A stretch of 64,000 nt of DNA from Acinetobacter proteolyticus (GCF_000367945.1 NZ_KB849179.1:1579655-1643654); one strand, 5' to 3'. Counted from the stretch's first letter, positions 10,143 through 20,782 are shown. Notes: generated from the sequence alone by a model not told the origin. Numbers and translations are program-made.

Positions 10143-10520
10143 GAAGCAAGAACCTACATACTGATGATTAAAATAAGATTTAGGTCTATGTTTTTAGCAT
10201 AACCCGACCATTCTTTTCGTAAAAATATGTTTATATTTTCAATGCATACAACGATCTAGAATGATGAAATATGAATAAATTATGGAGAAATACTCCACGA
10301 TTCACCGTATAAGAATGGTTTTATCTTGGGGAGCTTAAGTGTAGATTAAAACAATGTACTGAATCGTAATCGTTTTCTCATTCATACATTTTGGGCAAAA
10401 AATAATTGGAGAATAAATCGCATTCGCTAAAAATTCACTCAATTCTAGGCAGATTAGCCCTTGCCTTTTTGATAAAAAAGCGGTGTCATTAGCGAACGTT
10501 TAAAACTGAAGCAGATTGAC
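10143..10520. other. 378 bp divergent spacer, protease / nadB
   Basis: An AT-rich spacer that must hold the divergent promoters of the protease gene and nadB. Short reading frames in it (for example at the ATG codons after 10270) stop within 15 codons and lack ribosome binding sites. No repeat, RNA gene or confident promoter pair was recognised. Confidence 0.6.
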
Positions 10521-12152
10521 ATGCCTGATTTAAAAACAATTCACCATTTTGATGTGATTATTGTGGGCAGTGGCGGTGCAGGTTTAAGCCTTGCACTCTC
10601 TTTACCAAGTCATTACAACATTGCAATTTTAGCCAAAGCAGCATTGACGGAGGCCAGTACCTTTTATGCACAAGGCGGTGTTGCTGCAGTCTTAGACGAA
10701 ACTGACTCTATTCAACAACACATTAATGACACTATGATTGCAGGCGGTCATCTTTGTGAGTTAGATGCGGTCAAACATACCGTCGAAGGTGGCAAACCTT
10801 CGGTTGACTTCCTGCTCAAGCAAGGCGTGCAATTTACGCTAGATGATGACGAGCAACTCCATCTCACTCGTGAAGGCGGACACTCACAACGTCGTATCAT
10901 TCACTCTGCCGATGCAACAGGTAAAGCCATTTCAACCACCTTGGTTGAACGTGCCAAAGAACGAAAAAATATTACGATTTTTGAAAATTATATTGCGATT
11001 GATCTAATTACCTTACACAAGCTTGGACATCAAAACCAAGCCAATCGCGCAATCGGTCTATACGCTTTAGATGAAGCTACCGAGCAGGTACATACCTTTT
11101 TAGCTCCTTTCACTGCACTGGCTTGTGGCGGTGCGATGAAAGCTTATCTCTACACATCAAACCCTGACATTGCCACAGGTGATGGCATTGCCATGGCCTA
11201 TCGTGCAGGTTGCCGTGTCGCTAATATGGAATTTAACCAATTCCATCCGACCTGTTTATATCACCCGAAAGCACGCTCGTTCTTGATCACCGAAGCCATG
11301 CGCGGTGAAGGTGCTTATTTGCGCCTACCAGATGGCGAGCGTTTCATGCTGCGTTTTGATGAACGTGCTGAACTGGCACCACGTGATATTGTGGCGCGTA
11401 CCATTGACCATGAAATCAAACGCTTAGGTATTCGTCATGTCTGGTTAGACATCACCCATAAATCACCCGAATTTATTACCGAACACTTCCCGACACTGTA
11501 TGCACGTTTACTTGAACTCGGCATTGATATCACCAAAGATATGATTCCTGTTGTTCCTGCAGCACATTACACCTGTGGTGGTGTAGTGGTGGATGAACAT
11601 AGTCAAACGGATTTAGATGGCTTATATGCGATTGGTGAGACCTCTTATACAGGTCTACACGGCGCTAACCGTATGGCGAGTAACTCATTACTTGAATGTT
11701 TCGTTTATGGCATGAGTGCAGCAGAAGATATCGAACAGAAATTTGATGCAGATTTTAAACTGCCCGAAGTTCCTTCTTGGGATGAAACACAAGTGACAGA
11801 TGCAGATGAAGACGTGGTGATTCTGCAAAACTGGGATGAACTTCGTTCTACCATGTGGAACTATGTCGGTATTGTACGTACCACTAAGCGTTTGCAACGT
11901 GCTCTACATCGTATTGAAATGTTGAAACGTGAAATCACTGAGTATTATCAGGATTATCGTGTTAGTAAGAATCTGATTGAATTGCGTAACCTAGTTCTAG
12001 TTTCAGAAATGATTGTACGCTGTGCAATGGAACGTAAAGAATCACGTGGTTTGCATTACACACTGGATTATCCAGAACTCTCAAATGAGATTCGCAAGAC
12101 AGTTTTAACTCCACCAAATTTTAAAGTGGAACAGCCATTGGTGAATGAGTGA
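10521..12152 (+). CDS. nadB: L-aspartate oxidase
   Basis: FAD enzyme that oxidises L-aspartate to iminoaspartate, the first step of de novo NAD synthesis. The dinucleotide-binding motif [13 protein letters not shown] is at residues 11-23, the active-site region HPTCLYHP and [13 protein letters not shown] are clear, and the C-terminal helical domain includes the [12 protein letters not shown] segment. The 543-residue length fits. It stands alone, divergent from the protease gene and convergent with tmk, and is not next to nadA or nadC. Confidence 0.97.
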   Translation: MPDLKTIHHFDVIIVGSGGAGLSLALSLPSHYNIAILAKAALTEASTFYAQGGVAAVLDETDSIQQHINDTMIAGGHLCELDAVKHTVEGGKPSVDFLLKQGVQFTLDDDEQLHLTREGGHSQRRIIHSADATGKAISTTLVERAKERKNITIFENYIAIDLITLHKLGHQNQANRAIGLYALDEATEQVHTFLAPFTALACGGAMKAYLYTSNPDIATGDGIAMAYRAGCRVANMEFNQFHPTCLYHPKARSFLITEAMRGEGAYLRLPDGERFMLRFDERAELAPRDIVARTIDHEIKRLGIRHVWLDITHKSPEFITEHFPTLYARLLELGIDITKDMIPVVPAAHYTCGGVVVDEHSQTDLDGLYAIGETSYTGLHGANRMASNSLLECFVYGMSAAEDIEQKFDADFKLPEVPSWDETQVTDADEDVVILQNWDELRSTMWNYVGIVRTTKRLQRALHRIEMLKREITEYYQDYRVSKNLIELRNLVLVSEMIVRCAMERKESRGLHYTLDYPELSNEIRKTVLTPPNFKVEQPLVNE

Positions 12153-12204
12153 CTCTTTTAAGTTTTTGAGCTTTTCAAGACGACTTAAAGTTATTATTAG
12201 CTAT

Positions 12205-12310
12205 CGCGGTAGGCGACATGGATGTCGCCCGTTGAGCTGCGGTATCAAGGATGCACCGTCAGCTCAACAAAGGATTTTTGTTACTTTTCATCCCTGAAAA
12301 GTAAGGCATA
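12205..12310. repeat. triple-hairpin dispersed repeat between nadB and tmk
   Basis: Three consecutive inverted repeats fill the gap between two convergent genes: an 8 bp perfect stem GGCGACAT / ATGTCGCC (12212-12229), a 13 bp stem with one bulge starting GTTGAGCTG (12231-12268), and a 10 bp perfect stem TTACTTTTCA / TGAAAAGTAA (12281-12304). Each loop is short, and GGAT recurs. The composition is more GC-rich than the flanks. From memory this looks like a repeat family found in many Acinetobacter intergenic regions; the copy number in this genome was not checked. It may also act as a bidirectional terminator. Confidence 0.65.
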
Positions 12311-12373
12311 AGAAATAAAACCAAAGCATCACACAAATTTTTTCAACAATAAATATTGAGAATACAGCTGTTT

Positions 12374-12973
12374 TTATTTCAAATACTGCAGCGCCTCTTC
12401 AAACACAACATCCGCATTCTGTGTTGCATCTAAACGCTTGATTCGTTCAGGCTCTGCTTGCCACAAGGTCTCATAACCTGCACGCACCTTAGCAAAGAAA
12501 CTTAATTTCTCTTGCTCAAAACGGTCCAATGCACCACGCTCTCGCGCACGGGTCATGCCCAACTCAATCGATGCATCCAACCAAAAAGTAATATTCGGCA
12601 TTTTCGCCACAAAGGTTTGATTTAACAGTTGTAACTTTTCCTGACTCAAACCACGTCCAGAACATTGATAAGCAAAGCTGGCATCAGTAAAACGATCACT
12701 CAGCACAATTTTACCTGCCTCTAATGCGGGTAAAATCACTTGCTGTAAATGCTGTGCACGTGCTGCATAAATCAATAACAGCTCGGTATCATGACTCATT
12801 TGCTCTTCATGATTTACTGCCAATAATAAGGAGCGAATCTGCTCGGCCAGTGGTGTTCCGCCCGGTTCACGGGTCAACACCACTTCTTTACCTTGCTGTT
12901 CAAAGTACTGATGAATTTTACGAATCAGCGTGGTTTTGCCCACACCTTCCGTCCCTTCAAAACTAATAAACAT
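12374..12973 (-). CDS. tmk: thymidylate kinase
   Basis: Phosphorylates dTMP to dTDP for DNA synthesis. The P-loop FEGTEGVGKTT is at residues 5-15, the DRF/Y-like motif is in LSDRFTDASFAYQ, and the lid segment is around RARERGALDRFE. The 199-residue length fits. The start ATG at 12973 shares one base with the TAA stop of mltG (TAATG), so translation is coupled. The pabC-mltG-tmk order is conserved in many Gammaproteobacteria. Confidence 0.97.
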   Translation of the reverse strand: MFISFEGTEGVGKTTLIRKIHQYFEQQGKEVVLTREPGGTPLAEQIRSLLLAVNHEEQMSHDTELLLIYAARAQHLQQVILPALEAGKIVLSDRFTDASFAYQCSGRGLSQEKLQLLNQTFVAKMPNITFWLDASIELGMTRARERGALDRFEQEKLSFFAKVRAGYETLWQAEPERIKRLDATQNADVVFEEALQYLK

Positions 12974-14052
12974 TATTCGCCCTGCTTTTTCTTTGAACGT
13001 AGTACAGTTAAATATTCTTGCACTGCACGATTATGGTCTTCTAAAGACGCGGTAAATTTATGCCCACCATTGCCCGTAGCAACGAAGTAAATATTTTTGG
13101 CATCATCAGGATGCATCGCTGCCTCAATCGCTTTTTTACTTGGTAAAGCAATTGGTGTTGGCGGTAAACCATTGATGGTATAGGTGTTATATGCCGTTGG
13201 CGTGCGCAAATCATTACGGGTGATATTGCCCTTATAATTCTCGCCCATGCCGTAAATCACGGTTGGATCAGTCTGTAAGCGCATCCCCATTTTCAAACGA
13301 CGGACAAATACACCTGAAACCTGTTCTAGTTCACTGTCCAAACTGGTTTCTTTTTCGATAATCGAAGCCATGATCAATGCTTCATATTTATCTTTATAAG
13401 GTAGGTTCGGTGCTTTCTTGGCCCAAGCCTCATCCAACGATTTCATTTGACGGCGATATAAATCGGTTAAGATTTTCTTATCCGTCTCACCTTTGGCAAA
13501 GAAATAAGTATCAGGCGCAAATAGACCTTCTGGATGCGTATATGAAATATTTAATTGCTTTAATAATTCACTGTGCGGAAGATCAAGTAAGGTATTGGTG
13601 ACATTCGGATCTTTTCTTAAACTCTGAATCAATTGTGAAAAAGTCGTCCCTTCAATCACTAAAATACGATTCATCTGTGCATTATCTGCATCAGATAACA
13701 TATCCATCACCTGACGAATACTCATACCTTGAGTAATTTCATAGACACCCGCTTTCATGGTGTCATGAATCATAAACTTCTGATACAGCTTTAAAACTAT
13801 TGGAAAATTCACTTTATTTTCTTTGGCTAAACGATCAATAAAGCGTGAATAGGTATCACCAGAAGAAATCACTAAAAGCTGTTTTTTACTGTCTACAGGG
13901 TAATTTTTAAATAAACTCGACCATACAATGCCAAAGATCACCAAAACAAAAATAACAATGGCGATCAAAAAGGCTTTAAAAAAAGAAAATCTGGATTTCG
14001 GTTTCGCTTTGGGCTTTTTCTTACTTTTGCTGGAATTAGGCGGCTTTGGCAT
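12973..14052 (-). CDS. mltG: endolytic murein transglycosylase MltG
   Basis: Inner-membrane lytic transglycosylase that cleaves nascent peptidoglycan strands and may set glycan length. It has a lysine-rich cytoplasmic N-terminus, one membrane helix (about residues 27-46), a LysM-like segment, and the YceG catalytic region with the essential glutamate in ASIIEKETSLDSE and the PTPIALPSKKAIEAA motif. The start is taken as ATG at 14052 (MPKPPNSS, 359 residues), one base after the pabC stop; an upstream TTG adds three residues. Confidence 0.95.
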   Translation of the reverse strand: MPKPPNSSKSKKKPKAKPKSRFSFFKAFLIAIVIFVLVIFGIVWSSLFKNYPVDSKKQLLVISSGDTYSRFIDRLAKENKVNFPIVLKLYQKFMIHDTMKAGVYEITQGMSIRQVMDMLSDADNAQMNRILVIEGTTFSQLIQSLRKDPNVTNTLLDLPHSELLKQLNISYTHPEGLFAPDTYFFAKGETDKKILTDLYRRQMKSLDEAWAKKAPNLPYKDKYEALIMASIIEKETSLDSELEQVSGVFVRRLKMGMRLQTDPTVIYGMGENYKGNITRNDLRTPTAYNTYTINGLPPTPIALPSKKAIEAAMHPDDAKNIYFVATGNGGHKFTASLEDHNRAVQEYLTVLRSKKKQGE

Positions 14053-14053
14053 A

Positions 14054-14866
14054 TTAATCAATCTGGCTAAGTTTTAAAGTTTCAAATAAATCAAGATAGG
14101 GTTGCTGCGCTAAGGCCCGATCATTAAATCGAACAACCGCTTTCATTGGATGTAACGCATTGCAAAAAAATAAACTCTGGATGCGCCCAATCTCATTGAT
14201 ATCGATACACCGCTGCTCACATTCAATCTGATATTGCTGCATTCTCGACAAGATTTTGGCTCTCATCACACCGTGGACGCCATTATAACGAAGTTCGGGC
14301 GTAATCCACCGATCATTTATACGAATAAAACAATTACTGCTCACGCCTTCAACAATATAGCCTTGTACATCACTGACGAGTGCTTCCAACCAACCGCGCT
14401 GATCAGCCTCTTGTTTCAGTAAGACCTGTTCTAATCTGTTCAGCGTTTTTAACCCCACTAAATGAGGCATATTCAAACCCAACGCATGATTTAACATGCC
14501 ACTTTCAATCCATTCAGGCTGAAAAGCCTGTGTCACTCTTGGGTAATACCACACGTATACATCAGCCGCATGCAAAGGCAGACTATAACCACGATCGCCT
14601 ACACCTCTGCTAATGACCACTTTTAAAGTGCCATTAAGGCTAGAATATTGCTGTTGTAAATGCACAAGCGACTTTTCAATAAAGGATAGATCTGCATCCA
14701 GTTGCAAGGACTGGCAAGCCAGTTTTAAACGTGCAAAGTGCAGTTCTTTTAATTCAAGAATTCCGTGAAAAATACGTGCTGTGGTAAAGCAGCCGTCACC
14801 ATAATGAAAAGCTCGATCTAATAAAGGGATGGAATCAACGAATTGCCCATTTTTATAACACTGCAT
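14054..14866 (-). CDS. pabC: aminodeoxychorismate lyase
   Basis: PLP-dependent lyase that releases pyruvate from 4-amino-4-deoxychorismate to give p-aminobenzoate for folate. It is a fold-type IV protein with FHYGDGCFTTARI near residue 20, the PLP lysine in VGLKTLNRLEQ, and EGVSSNCFI near the C-terminus. The start is ATG at 14866 (MQCYKNGQF), giving 270 residues, the usual length. The open frame runs 37 codons further upstream, but that part is Trp/Tyr-rich and unlike the family. It heads the pabC-mltG-tmk operon. Confidence 0.94.
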   Translation of the reverse strand: MQCYKNGQFVDSIPLLDRAFHYGDGCFTTARIFHGILELKELHFARLKLACQSLQLDADLSFIEKSLVHLQQQYSSLNGTLKVVISRGVGDRGYSLPLHAADVYVWYYPRVTQAFQPEWIESGMLNHALGLNMPHLVGLKTLNRLEQVLLKQEADQRGWLEALVSDVQGYIVEGVSSNCFIRINDRWITPELRYNGVHGVMRAKILSRMQQYQIECEQRCIDINEIGRIQSLFFCNALHPMKAVVRFNDRALAQQPYLDLFETLKLSQID

Positions 14867-15116
14867 AATCCAGATACCTTTGCACTTTATAAGCCAGCAC
14901 CACCAAAACCAATAAGCCATTGATTTTAAATAAGTATAACAATTAAAGCCTAAAATTAAAAATTGCTTATATATCAATAATTCAGCAAAGCTTATCTCTT
15001 TTATCTATTTCTATTTTTTTCATAACAAATTCGATTTTAATTATTTTTTTTGCAAAAAAACTGGCGTTATGCTGCGTACATATTCCAAACAGTGATTTAG
15101 TTTTAAGGGGTTTTCC

Positions 15117-16124
15117 ATGCGTTTTTCTCAAGTTAAAGTCGGTGTCATTGCCGCATTACTCTCAGTCTCTTCATTCGCGGCACAAGAATTCTTAAACGTT
15201 TCTTATGACCCGACTCGTGAACTGTATACAGATTTCAATAAACAATTCGGTACGTTCTGGAAACAGCGTACAGGTCAGGACATCGACTTTAAACAATCAC
15301 ACGGCGGTTCAGGCAAACAAGCCCGTGCCGTGATTGATGGCTTAAATGCAGATGTAGTCACACTTGCACTTGCAGCAGACATCGACGAAATTGCAGAAAA
15401 TGCAAAACTACTTCCAGCAGACTGGCAAAAGAAATTACCGAACAACTCTACGCCATATACCTCAACAATTGTATTCCTAGTTCGTAAAGGCAACCCAAAA
15501 CAAATCAAAGATTGGGGTGATCTGGTTAAGCCAGGTGTAGAAATTATTACACCAAATCCAAAAACATCGGGTGGTGCACGTTGGAACTACTTAGGTGCCT
15601 GGGCTTGGGCGAAACATCAAAAAGGTGGTAACGACGCTAAAGCTCAAGAATTTGTTCGTCAAATTTATAAACAAACCAAAGTACTAGATTCAGGCGCACG
15701 TGGGGCAACCACAACCTTTGCTGAACGCGGTATCGGTGACGTATTGCTGGCTTGGGAAAATGAAGCCTACCTTGCAGTCCGTGAACAACCGGGCAAATTC
15801 GAAATCGTTACCCCTTCTCTATCGATTCTCGCTGAACCACCAGTGGCTGTTGTAGAAAAGAATGCTGAGAAAAAAGGCAACCTGCAAATCGCTCGTGGTT
15901 ACTTAAACTACCTGTATTCACCAGCAGGTCAAGAGATTGCTGCACGTAACTTCTACCGTCCACGTAACGCGGCCGTATTGAAGAAATACAGCAATGTGTT
16001 TAAACCACTAAAACTAGTGACAATTGATCAAGAATTTGGTGGCTGGACCAAAGTGCAAAAAACTCACTTTGATAATGGCGGTATCTTTGACCAAATCGTC
16101 AAGATCAACAGCACAGGCAAATAA
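15117..16124 (+). CDS. sbp: sulfate/thiosulfate ABC transporter, periplasmic binding protein
   Basis: High-affinity sulfate (or thiosulfate) binding protein that feeds CysTWA. A signal peptide of about 21 residues ends in SSFAAQ. The mature part opens with the family pattern [13 protein letters not shown] and continues with [28 protein letters not shown] and [16 protein letters not shown], all typical of Sbp/CysP. The 335-residue length fits. Sbp and CysP cannot be told apart with certainty. Control by CysB is expected, because a CysB-like gene closes the cluster. Confidence 0.94.
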   Translation: MRFSQVKVGVIAALLSVSSFAAQEFLNVSYDPTRELYTDFNKQFGTFWKQRTGQDIDFKQSHGGSGKQARAVIDGLNADVVTLALAADIDEIAENAKLLPADWQKKLPNNSTPYTSTIVFLVRKGNPKQIKDWGDLVKPGVEIITPNPKTSGGARWNYLGAWAWAKHQKGGNDAKAQEFVRQIYKQTKVLDSGARGATTTFAERGIGDVLLAWENEAYLAVREQPGKFEIVTPSLSILAEPPVAVVEKNAEKKGNLQIARGYLNYLYSPAGQEIAARNFYRPRNAAVLKKYSNVFKPLKLVTIDQEFGGWTKVQKTHFDNGGIFDQIVKINSTGK

Positions 16125-16250
16125 AAATCTCCCTTGCGCTGCTATAAACGCAGCTCACCTCTTTAAAAGAGGGGAATTACACAGATTTTAGTTTAGTTAC
16201 TAAATTCGTGTTGCTCCTCCCTTTCTTAAAGGGAGGTTGGGAGGGATTCT
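16125..16250. repeat. structured dispersed repeat after sbp
   Basis: A run of three hairpins between sbp and the hydrolase gene: GCTGC / GCAGC (16138-16154), CCTCTTT / AAAAGAGG (16158-16172), and a 9 bp perfect stem CCTCCCTTT / AAAGGGAGG with a 3-nt loop (16216-16236). The ends are loosely inverted: AATCTCCCTT near the left and GGGAGGGATT at the right. It resembles a short dispersed repeat remembered from other Acinetobacter genomes. It could dampen read-through from sbp into the downstream transporter genes. Confidence 0.6.
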
Positions 16251-16271
16251 AAGGGGATAAGGAGAATAGAC

Positions 16272-16874
16272 ATGATTCATACCGTAATTGTTCCAGGTGT
16301 AGGTGGTAGCGAAGCGCAGCATTGGCAATCTTGGTTACAACAGCAACTCGTGTCTAGCTCTCGCGTTCAACAGCAACATTGGGATCGTCCCGTTTTAAGC
16401 GAATGGGTTGCTCAATTTGTTAAAACTGTTGTTGCAGCTCCAGCGCCTGTTCAAATCGTTGCACATAGCTTTGGCTGCTTAACCAGTGTTGCTGCACTCG
16501 CTGAACACCCAGAACTCAGAGCAAAAGTTAAAAATCTGATTTTGGTTGCACCAGCAAACCCAGCACGTTTTGGTGAGGCAGGCTTTGCGCGTCATAGCTT
16601 AACTGACTATAAACAGTATTTTCAGCAACTGAAAATTGACGTACCAACCACGTTATTGATTAGTGAAAATGACCCTTGGTTAGGTTATGTCGATGCCTTG
16701 CAATTGGCTCAAGCATGGAAACTGACACCGATTAATTTAGGTGCAGTTGGTCATATCAATGTCGCATCAGGATTTGGTCCCTTCCCTGAGATCCTGAACT
16801 ACATGCTGCCTGAAAAAAAGATTCAACCTATCGTCCGAATGAGTCAGGCAAATTTTAATTTAAAATTTGCCTGA
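16272..16874 (+). CDS. RBBP9/YdeN-type alpha/beta hydrolase
   Basis: A 200-residue serine hydrolase of the RBBP9/YdeN family. The nucleophile elbow is AHSFGC (Ser near residue 67), the acid lies in LISENDPWLGYVDA and the catalytic His in GAVGHINVASGFG. The start has a clear GGAG-like site (aaggagaatagac) before ATG. The substrate is unknown. It lies inside the sulfate-uptake cluster, between sbp and cysT on the same strand, so a role tied to sulfur supply is possible but unproven. Confidence 0.88.
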   Translation: MIHTVIVPGVGGSEAQHWQSWLQQQLVSSSRVQQQHWDRPVLSEWVAQFVKTVVAAPAPVQIVAHSFGCLTSVAALAEHPELRAKVKNLILVAPANPARFGEAGFARHSLTDYKQYFQQLKIDVPTTLLISENDPWLGYVDALQLAQAWKLTPINLGAVGHINVASGFGPFPEILNYMLPEKKIQPIVRMSQANFNLKFA

Positions 16875-16951
16875 TCCCAGCTTCCCATATTTTTAGTATT
16901 CGCATTATTTGCTTGCTTGTTTTAGCAAACATTTCTCTTTGAGGAAATATC

Positions 16952-17785
16952 ATGTCGCAGCGTTCCCGAGTGCTGCCTGGGTTTGGTCTCTCATTAGGCT
17001 TTACCCTCGCTTACGTGTCTTTGATTGTGCTTATTCCTTTATCTGCTGTCTTTATTAAATCTTTTGGGATTGGATGGGATGGTTTATGGGAAATCTTAAC
17101 CTCAGAACGAATTTTAAAGTCTTTACAACTTAGCTTTAGTGCCGCACTGATTGCTGCTTTAGTTAACGTTATTTTTGGTTTGCTACTGGCTTGGTGCCTC
17201 GTCCGTTATAACTTTCCAGGCAAACGTCTTGTTGATGCACTAGTAGACTTACCATTTGCTCTACCAACGGCAGTTGCAGGTATTGCCTTAACCTCTTTAT
17301 ATGCTCCAACGGGTTGGATCGGACAATACCTTTCCCCGCTTGGAATTGAAGTGGCCTATACACCAATTGGTATCACACTTGCTTTAATCTTTATTGGCTT
17401 ACCCTTCGTAGTTCGTACTGTACAACCAGTGCTCAGCGATATTGAAACTGAACTGGAAGAAGCTGCTTCTGCCTTAGGTGCAAATCGTTGGCAGACTATT
17501 ACCAAAATCATTCTACCGATTTTATTCCCAGCATTACTGACTGGCTTTGCTTTGGCTTTTGCCCGCGGTGTCGGTGAATATGGTTCAGTAATTTTTATTG
17601 CAGGTAATCAACCCTATAAAACTGAAATCGCACCACTCATGATTATTTCTCGTCTAGAAGAATATGATTATGCTGGTGCAACCACCATCGCTGTGGTCAT
17701 GCTTGTTCTCTCGTTCGGTATCTTATTTTTAATTAACTTGGTACAAGCATGGGCTAGCCGCCGTACAGGGAGAGTTGCACAATGA
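16952..17785 (+). CDS. cysT: sulfate ABC transporter permease CysT (CysU)
   Basis: Inner-membrane permease that pairs with CysW. The 277-residue protein has about six membrane helices and the coupling-helix EAA motif [21 protein letters not shown] at roughly 170-190, which docks onto CysA. It has an AGG-type ribosome binding site (tttgaggaaatatc). The last four bases overlap the cysW start (ATGA), which implies coupled translation and equal stoichiometry. Confidence 0.96.
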   Translation: MSQRSRVLPGFGLSLGFTLAYVSLIVLIPLSAVFIKSFGIGWDGLWEILTSERILKSLQLSFSAALIAALVNVIFGLLLAWCLVRYNFPGKRLVDALVDLPFALPTAVAGIALTSLYAPTGWIGQYLSPLGIEVAYTPIGITLALIFIGLPFVVRTVQPVLSDIETELEEAASALGANRWQTITKIILPILFPALLTGFALAFARGVGEYGSVIFIAGNQPYKTEIAPLMIISRLEEYDYAGATTIAVVMLVLSFGILFLINLVQAWASRRTGRVAQ

Positions 17786-18666
17786 GCTTAAATACCAATA
17801 GCAATGCATTAGCACTCAAACTACAAGCCAGAGATGCAACCCGTGAGCCGACTTGGGTCCGTTATAGTCTAATCAGTATTGCCTTAATCTTTTTTTTAAG
17901 TTGCCTACTCCTCCCCCTGATCTTGGTTTTTGTTGAGGCATTTAAGCAAGGATTGAATGTTTATATTAATGCCTTGACTGATTCAGATACCTTATCAGCC
18001 GTCAAACTGACCTTACTGACTGCTGCTATTGCGGTACCTATTAATGTCGTATTTGGTGTAGCTGCAGCATGGGCTGTTGCAAAATTTCAATTTCGTGGTA
18101 AAGCCATCTTAACCACAATTATTGATATACCGTTTTCGGTTTCTCCTGTAATTGCAGGCCTAATGCTAGTACTCATTTTTGGTGCACAAGGCTGGATAGG
18201 TGGATGGTTAATGGATCATGACATCAAAATCCTATATGCCGTGCCTGCAATTGTTCTTGCTACTATTTTTATTACCGTACCATTTGTAGCCCGTGAACTC
18301 ATTCCATTAATGGAAGCACAAGGTACAGAGGAAGAAGAAGCTGCGATTGTATTGGGTGCATCAGGATGGCAAACCTTCTGGAAAGTAACCTTACCCAATA
18401 TTAAATGGGGTCTGATTTACGGCGTAATTCTGTGTAATGCTCGGGCAATGGGTGAATTTGGTGCCGTTTCGGTTGTATCAGGACATATCCGTGGCCAAAC
18501 CAATACCTTACCGTTACATGTAGAGATTCTCTATAACGAATATACCTTTAGTGCTGCATTTGCTGTGTCTTCATTACTGGCATTTTTAGCGATCATTACT
18601 TTGATTTTGAAAACTTGGCTAGAAATCCGTCAAGACCAAGCAAATGAACATCAACCGAATTCCTAA
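17782..18666 (+). CDS. cysW: sulfate ABC transporter permease CysW
   Basis: Second permease of the sulfate importer. The 294-residue protein has about six membrane helices after a hydrophilic start, and the EAA loop [20 protein letters not shown] near residues 184-202. The [22 protein letters not shown] segment is a CysW hallmark. The start overlaps cysT by 4 bp, and cysA begins 11 bp downstream. Confidence 0.96.
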   Translation: MSLNTNSNALALKLQARDATREPTWVRYSLISIALIFFLSCLLLPLILVFVEAFKQGLNVYINALTDSDTLSAVKLTLLTAAIAVPINVVFGVAAAWAVAKFQFRGKAILTTIIDIPFSVSPVIAGLMLVLIFGAQGWIGGWLMDHDIKILYAVPAIVLATIFITVPFVARELIPLMEAQGTEEEEAAIVLGASGWQTFWKVTLPNIKWGLIYGVILCNARAMGEFGAVSVVSGHIRGQTNTLPLHVEILYNEYTFSAAFAVSSLLAFLAIITLILKTWLEIRQDQANEHQPNS

Positions 18667-18677
18667 GGAATGAACAC

Positions 18678-19748
18678 ATGAGTATTCAAGTTAAAAATAT
18701 TGAAAAACACTTTGGTGCATTCCATGCGCTTAAAAATATCTCTTTAGACTTTCCTGAAGGTGAATTGGTTGCCCTACTTGGTCCTTCAGGCTGCGGAAAA
18801 ACAACCTTATTACGTATCATTGCAGGCTTAGAATCTGCGGATGGTGGGCAAGTTCTACTTGAAGGTGAAGATGCCACCAATATCCATGTACGCGAGCGTC
18901 AAGTTGGTTTCGTATTCCAGCATTATGCCCTGTTCCGTCACATGACTGTTTTTGACAATATAGCCTTTGGTTTACGTGTTCGTCCACGTGCAACACGCCC
19001 ATCAGAAGCTGAAATCAAAAAACGTGTGACTCGTTTACTAGATTTGGTACAACTTGGCTTTTTGGCTGATCGTTATCCAGCCCAACTCTCAGGTGGCCAG
19101 CGTCAACGTATCGCATTGGCGCGTGCCTTAGCCGTTGAGCCACGTGTTTTGTTACTCGATGAACCATTTGGTGCACTTGATGCCAAAGTACGTAAAGAAT
19201 TACGTCGCTGGTTACGCACCTTACATGATGAACTGCATATCACCTCTATCTTTGTCACCCATGATCAAGAAGAAGCTTTAGAAGTCGCTGACCAGATCAT
19301 CGTAATGAATAAAGGTGATGTCGAACAAATCGGTTCACCACGCGAAGTGTATGAAAAACCTGCGACCCCATTTGTTTTTGATTTCCTTGGTCAAGCAAAT
19401 CGTTTTGAAGGTGAGCATACAGGCGGTATTATCCGTATTGGCGATGATCGTATTCAACTACCATCGTTATTAGATGCACCACAAGGGAAAGTGATTGCTT
19501 TTGCACGACCAAATGAATTACATATTCATACCCAACCTCAAGCCAACACGATTGAGGCAACGTTCTTACGTGAAGTGTGGATTGCAGGTCGAGTTGTGGC
19601 GGAATTACAAGATCGTAGTGGACGTACTATCGAAATTTTATTAAGTGTAGAAGAGGCGAACTTGCATCAATTCAAACCCAATCAAACGGTTTGGATCAGT
19701 GCTGCTCAACTTCATTTATTTGCAGATCAAACAACGCAAGTTGCTTAA
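18678..19748 (+). CDS. cysA: sulfate/thiosulfate ABC transporter ATPase CysA
   Basis: ATP-hydrolysing subunit of the sulfate importer. Walker [10 protein letters not shown] (residues 35-43), Q-loop VFQHYALF, signature LSGGQRQR, Walker [13 protein letters not shown] and the switch His in VTHDQEEA are all present. A C-terminal TOBE-like regulatory region follows residue 240. The 356-residue length fits. It closes the cysTWA block. Confidence 0.97.
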   Translation: MSIQVKNIEKHFGAFHALKNISLDFPEGELVALLGPSGCGKTTLLRIIAGLESADGGQVLLEGEDATNIHVRERQVGFVFQHYALFRHMTVFDNIAFGLRVRPRATRPSEAEIKKRVTRLLDLVQLGFLADRYPAQLSGGQRQRIALARALAVEPRVLLLDEPFGALDAKVRKELRRWLRTLHDELHITSIFVTHDQEEALEVADQIIVMNKGDVEQIGSPREVYEKPATPFVFDFLGQANRFEGEHTGGIIRIGDDRIQLPSLLDAPQGKVIAFARPNELHIHTQPQANTIEATFLREVWIAGRVVAELQDRSGRTIEILLSVEEANLHQFKPNQTVWISAAQLHLFADQTTQVA

Positions 19749-19801
19749 AATAATATTGATGGGGTAAAACACGCCCCATCCTCTTATGAGGAAAAACTTT
19801 T

Positions 19802-20725
19802 ATGAACTTCCAACAACTCAGAATTATTCGAGAAACTGTTCGCCAAAACTTTAATTTAACTGAAGCATCTGCGGCCCTTTATACCTCCCAATCTGGCGTC
19901 AGCAAACATATTAAAGATTTAGAAGATGAACTCGGTGTGCAACTCTTTGTACGTAAAGGCAAACGCTTATTGGGCTTGACTGAACCCGGTCAGTCTTTAT
20001 TGAGCATCGTGGAACGCATGTTGGTCGATGCCGATAATATTAAACGTCTCGCAGACGATTTTAATAAAGTTGATGAAGGTACACTGACCATTGCAACGAC
20101 ACATACACAAGCGCGCTATGTACTTCCTCCAATCGTAAATCAATTCAAAAAGTTATTTCCAAAAGTACATTTGGTATTACAACAAGCCAGCCCTGTAGAA
20201 ATTGCAGAAATGTTGCTTCAAGGTGAAGCCGATATTGGTATTGCAACTGAATCCTTAACCACAGAAGAAAATTTGGCCAGCGTGCCTTATTATGAGTGGC
20301 ATCACAGTATCATTACGCCAAAAGATCATCCATTGACAAAGCTCGATAAAATCAGTTTGGATGTCTTAGCTGAATATCCATTGATTACTTATCATGGTGG
20401 TTTCACAGGGCGCTCTAAGATTGACAAAGCCTTTGAAGATGCACAATTGCATGCTGATATCGTCATGTCTGCGCTTGATGCCGACGTGATTAAAACCTAT
20501 GTTGAACTGAATATGGGTGTCGGGATTGTCAATGATGTTGCTTATGATGCTGAACGTGACTACCGCTTGCAACAGATAAAAACAGATATCTTTGGTGTAA
20601 ATACCACTTGGATTGCTGTACGCAAAGGTCACCTACTGCGTGGTTATGGTTATGAATTTATCTCACTCTGCTCACCGGAAACGGATATTAAAGCACTGAA
20701 AAGAGTAGCTTACCCAGAAGAATAA
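19802..20725 (+). CDS. cysB: CysB-type LysR transcriptional regulator
   Basis: LysR activator of sulfate assimilation that senses N-acetylserine in characterised relatives. The N-terminal helix-turn-helix is NFQQLRIIRETVRQNFNLTE and onward with the TSQSGVSKHIKDLEDELG motif. The effector domain includes ITTxxQARYVLPP-like TTHTQARYVLPPIVNQF near residue 100, typical of CysB/Cbl. The 307-residue length is slightly below E. coli CysB (324). It lies 53 bp after cysA. Cbl is the main alternative name. Confidence 0.9.
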   Translation: MNFQQLRIIRETVRQNFNLTEASAALYTSQSGVSKHIKDLEDELGVQLFVRKGKRLLGLTEPGQSLLSIVERMLVDADNIKRLADDFNKVDEGTLTIATTHTQARYVLPPIVNQFKKLFPKVHLVLQQASPVEIAEMLLQGEADIGIATESLTTEENLASVPYYEWHHSIITPKDHPLTKLDKISLDVLAEYPLITYHGGFTGRSKIDKAFEDAQLHADIVMSALDADVIKTYVELNMGVGIVNDVAYDAERDYRLQQIKTDIFGVNTTWIAVRKGHLLRGYGYEFISLCSPETDIKALKRVAYPEE

Positions 20726-20736
20726 ATACCAAAAAA

Positions 20737-20766
20737 TAAAAGGCTCTAAAAGAGCCTTTTATTTTG
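20737..20766 (+). terminator. Terminator after cysB
   Basis: The stem AAAAGGCTCT / AGAGCCTTTT with a 2-3 nt loop lies 12 bp past the cysB stop. Flanking A and T runs would allow action on both strands. Confidence 0.8.
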
Positions 20767-20782
20767 TCGATGATATAAGCAT

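Noticed and set aside
14867..14977. N-terminal extension of the pabC frame
   Set aside because: Its 37 residues are Trp/Tyr-rich and unlike the family, and the ATG at 14866 matches the normal PabC start.
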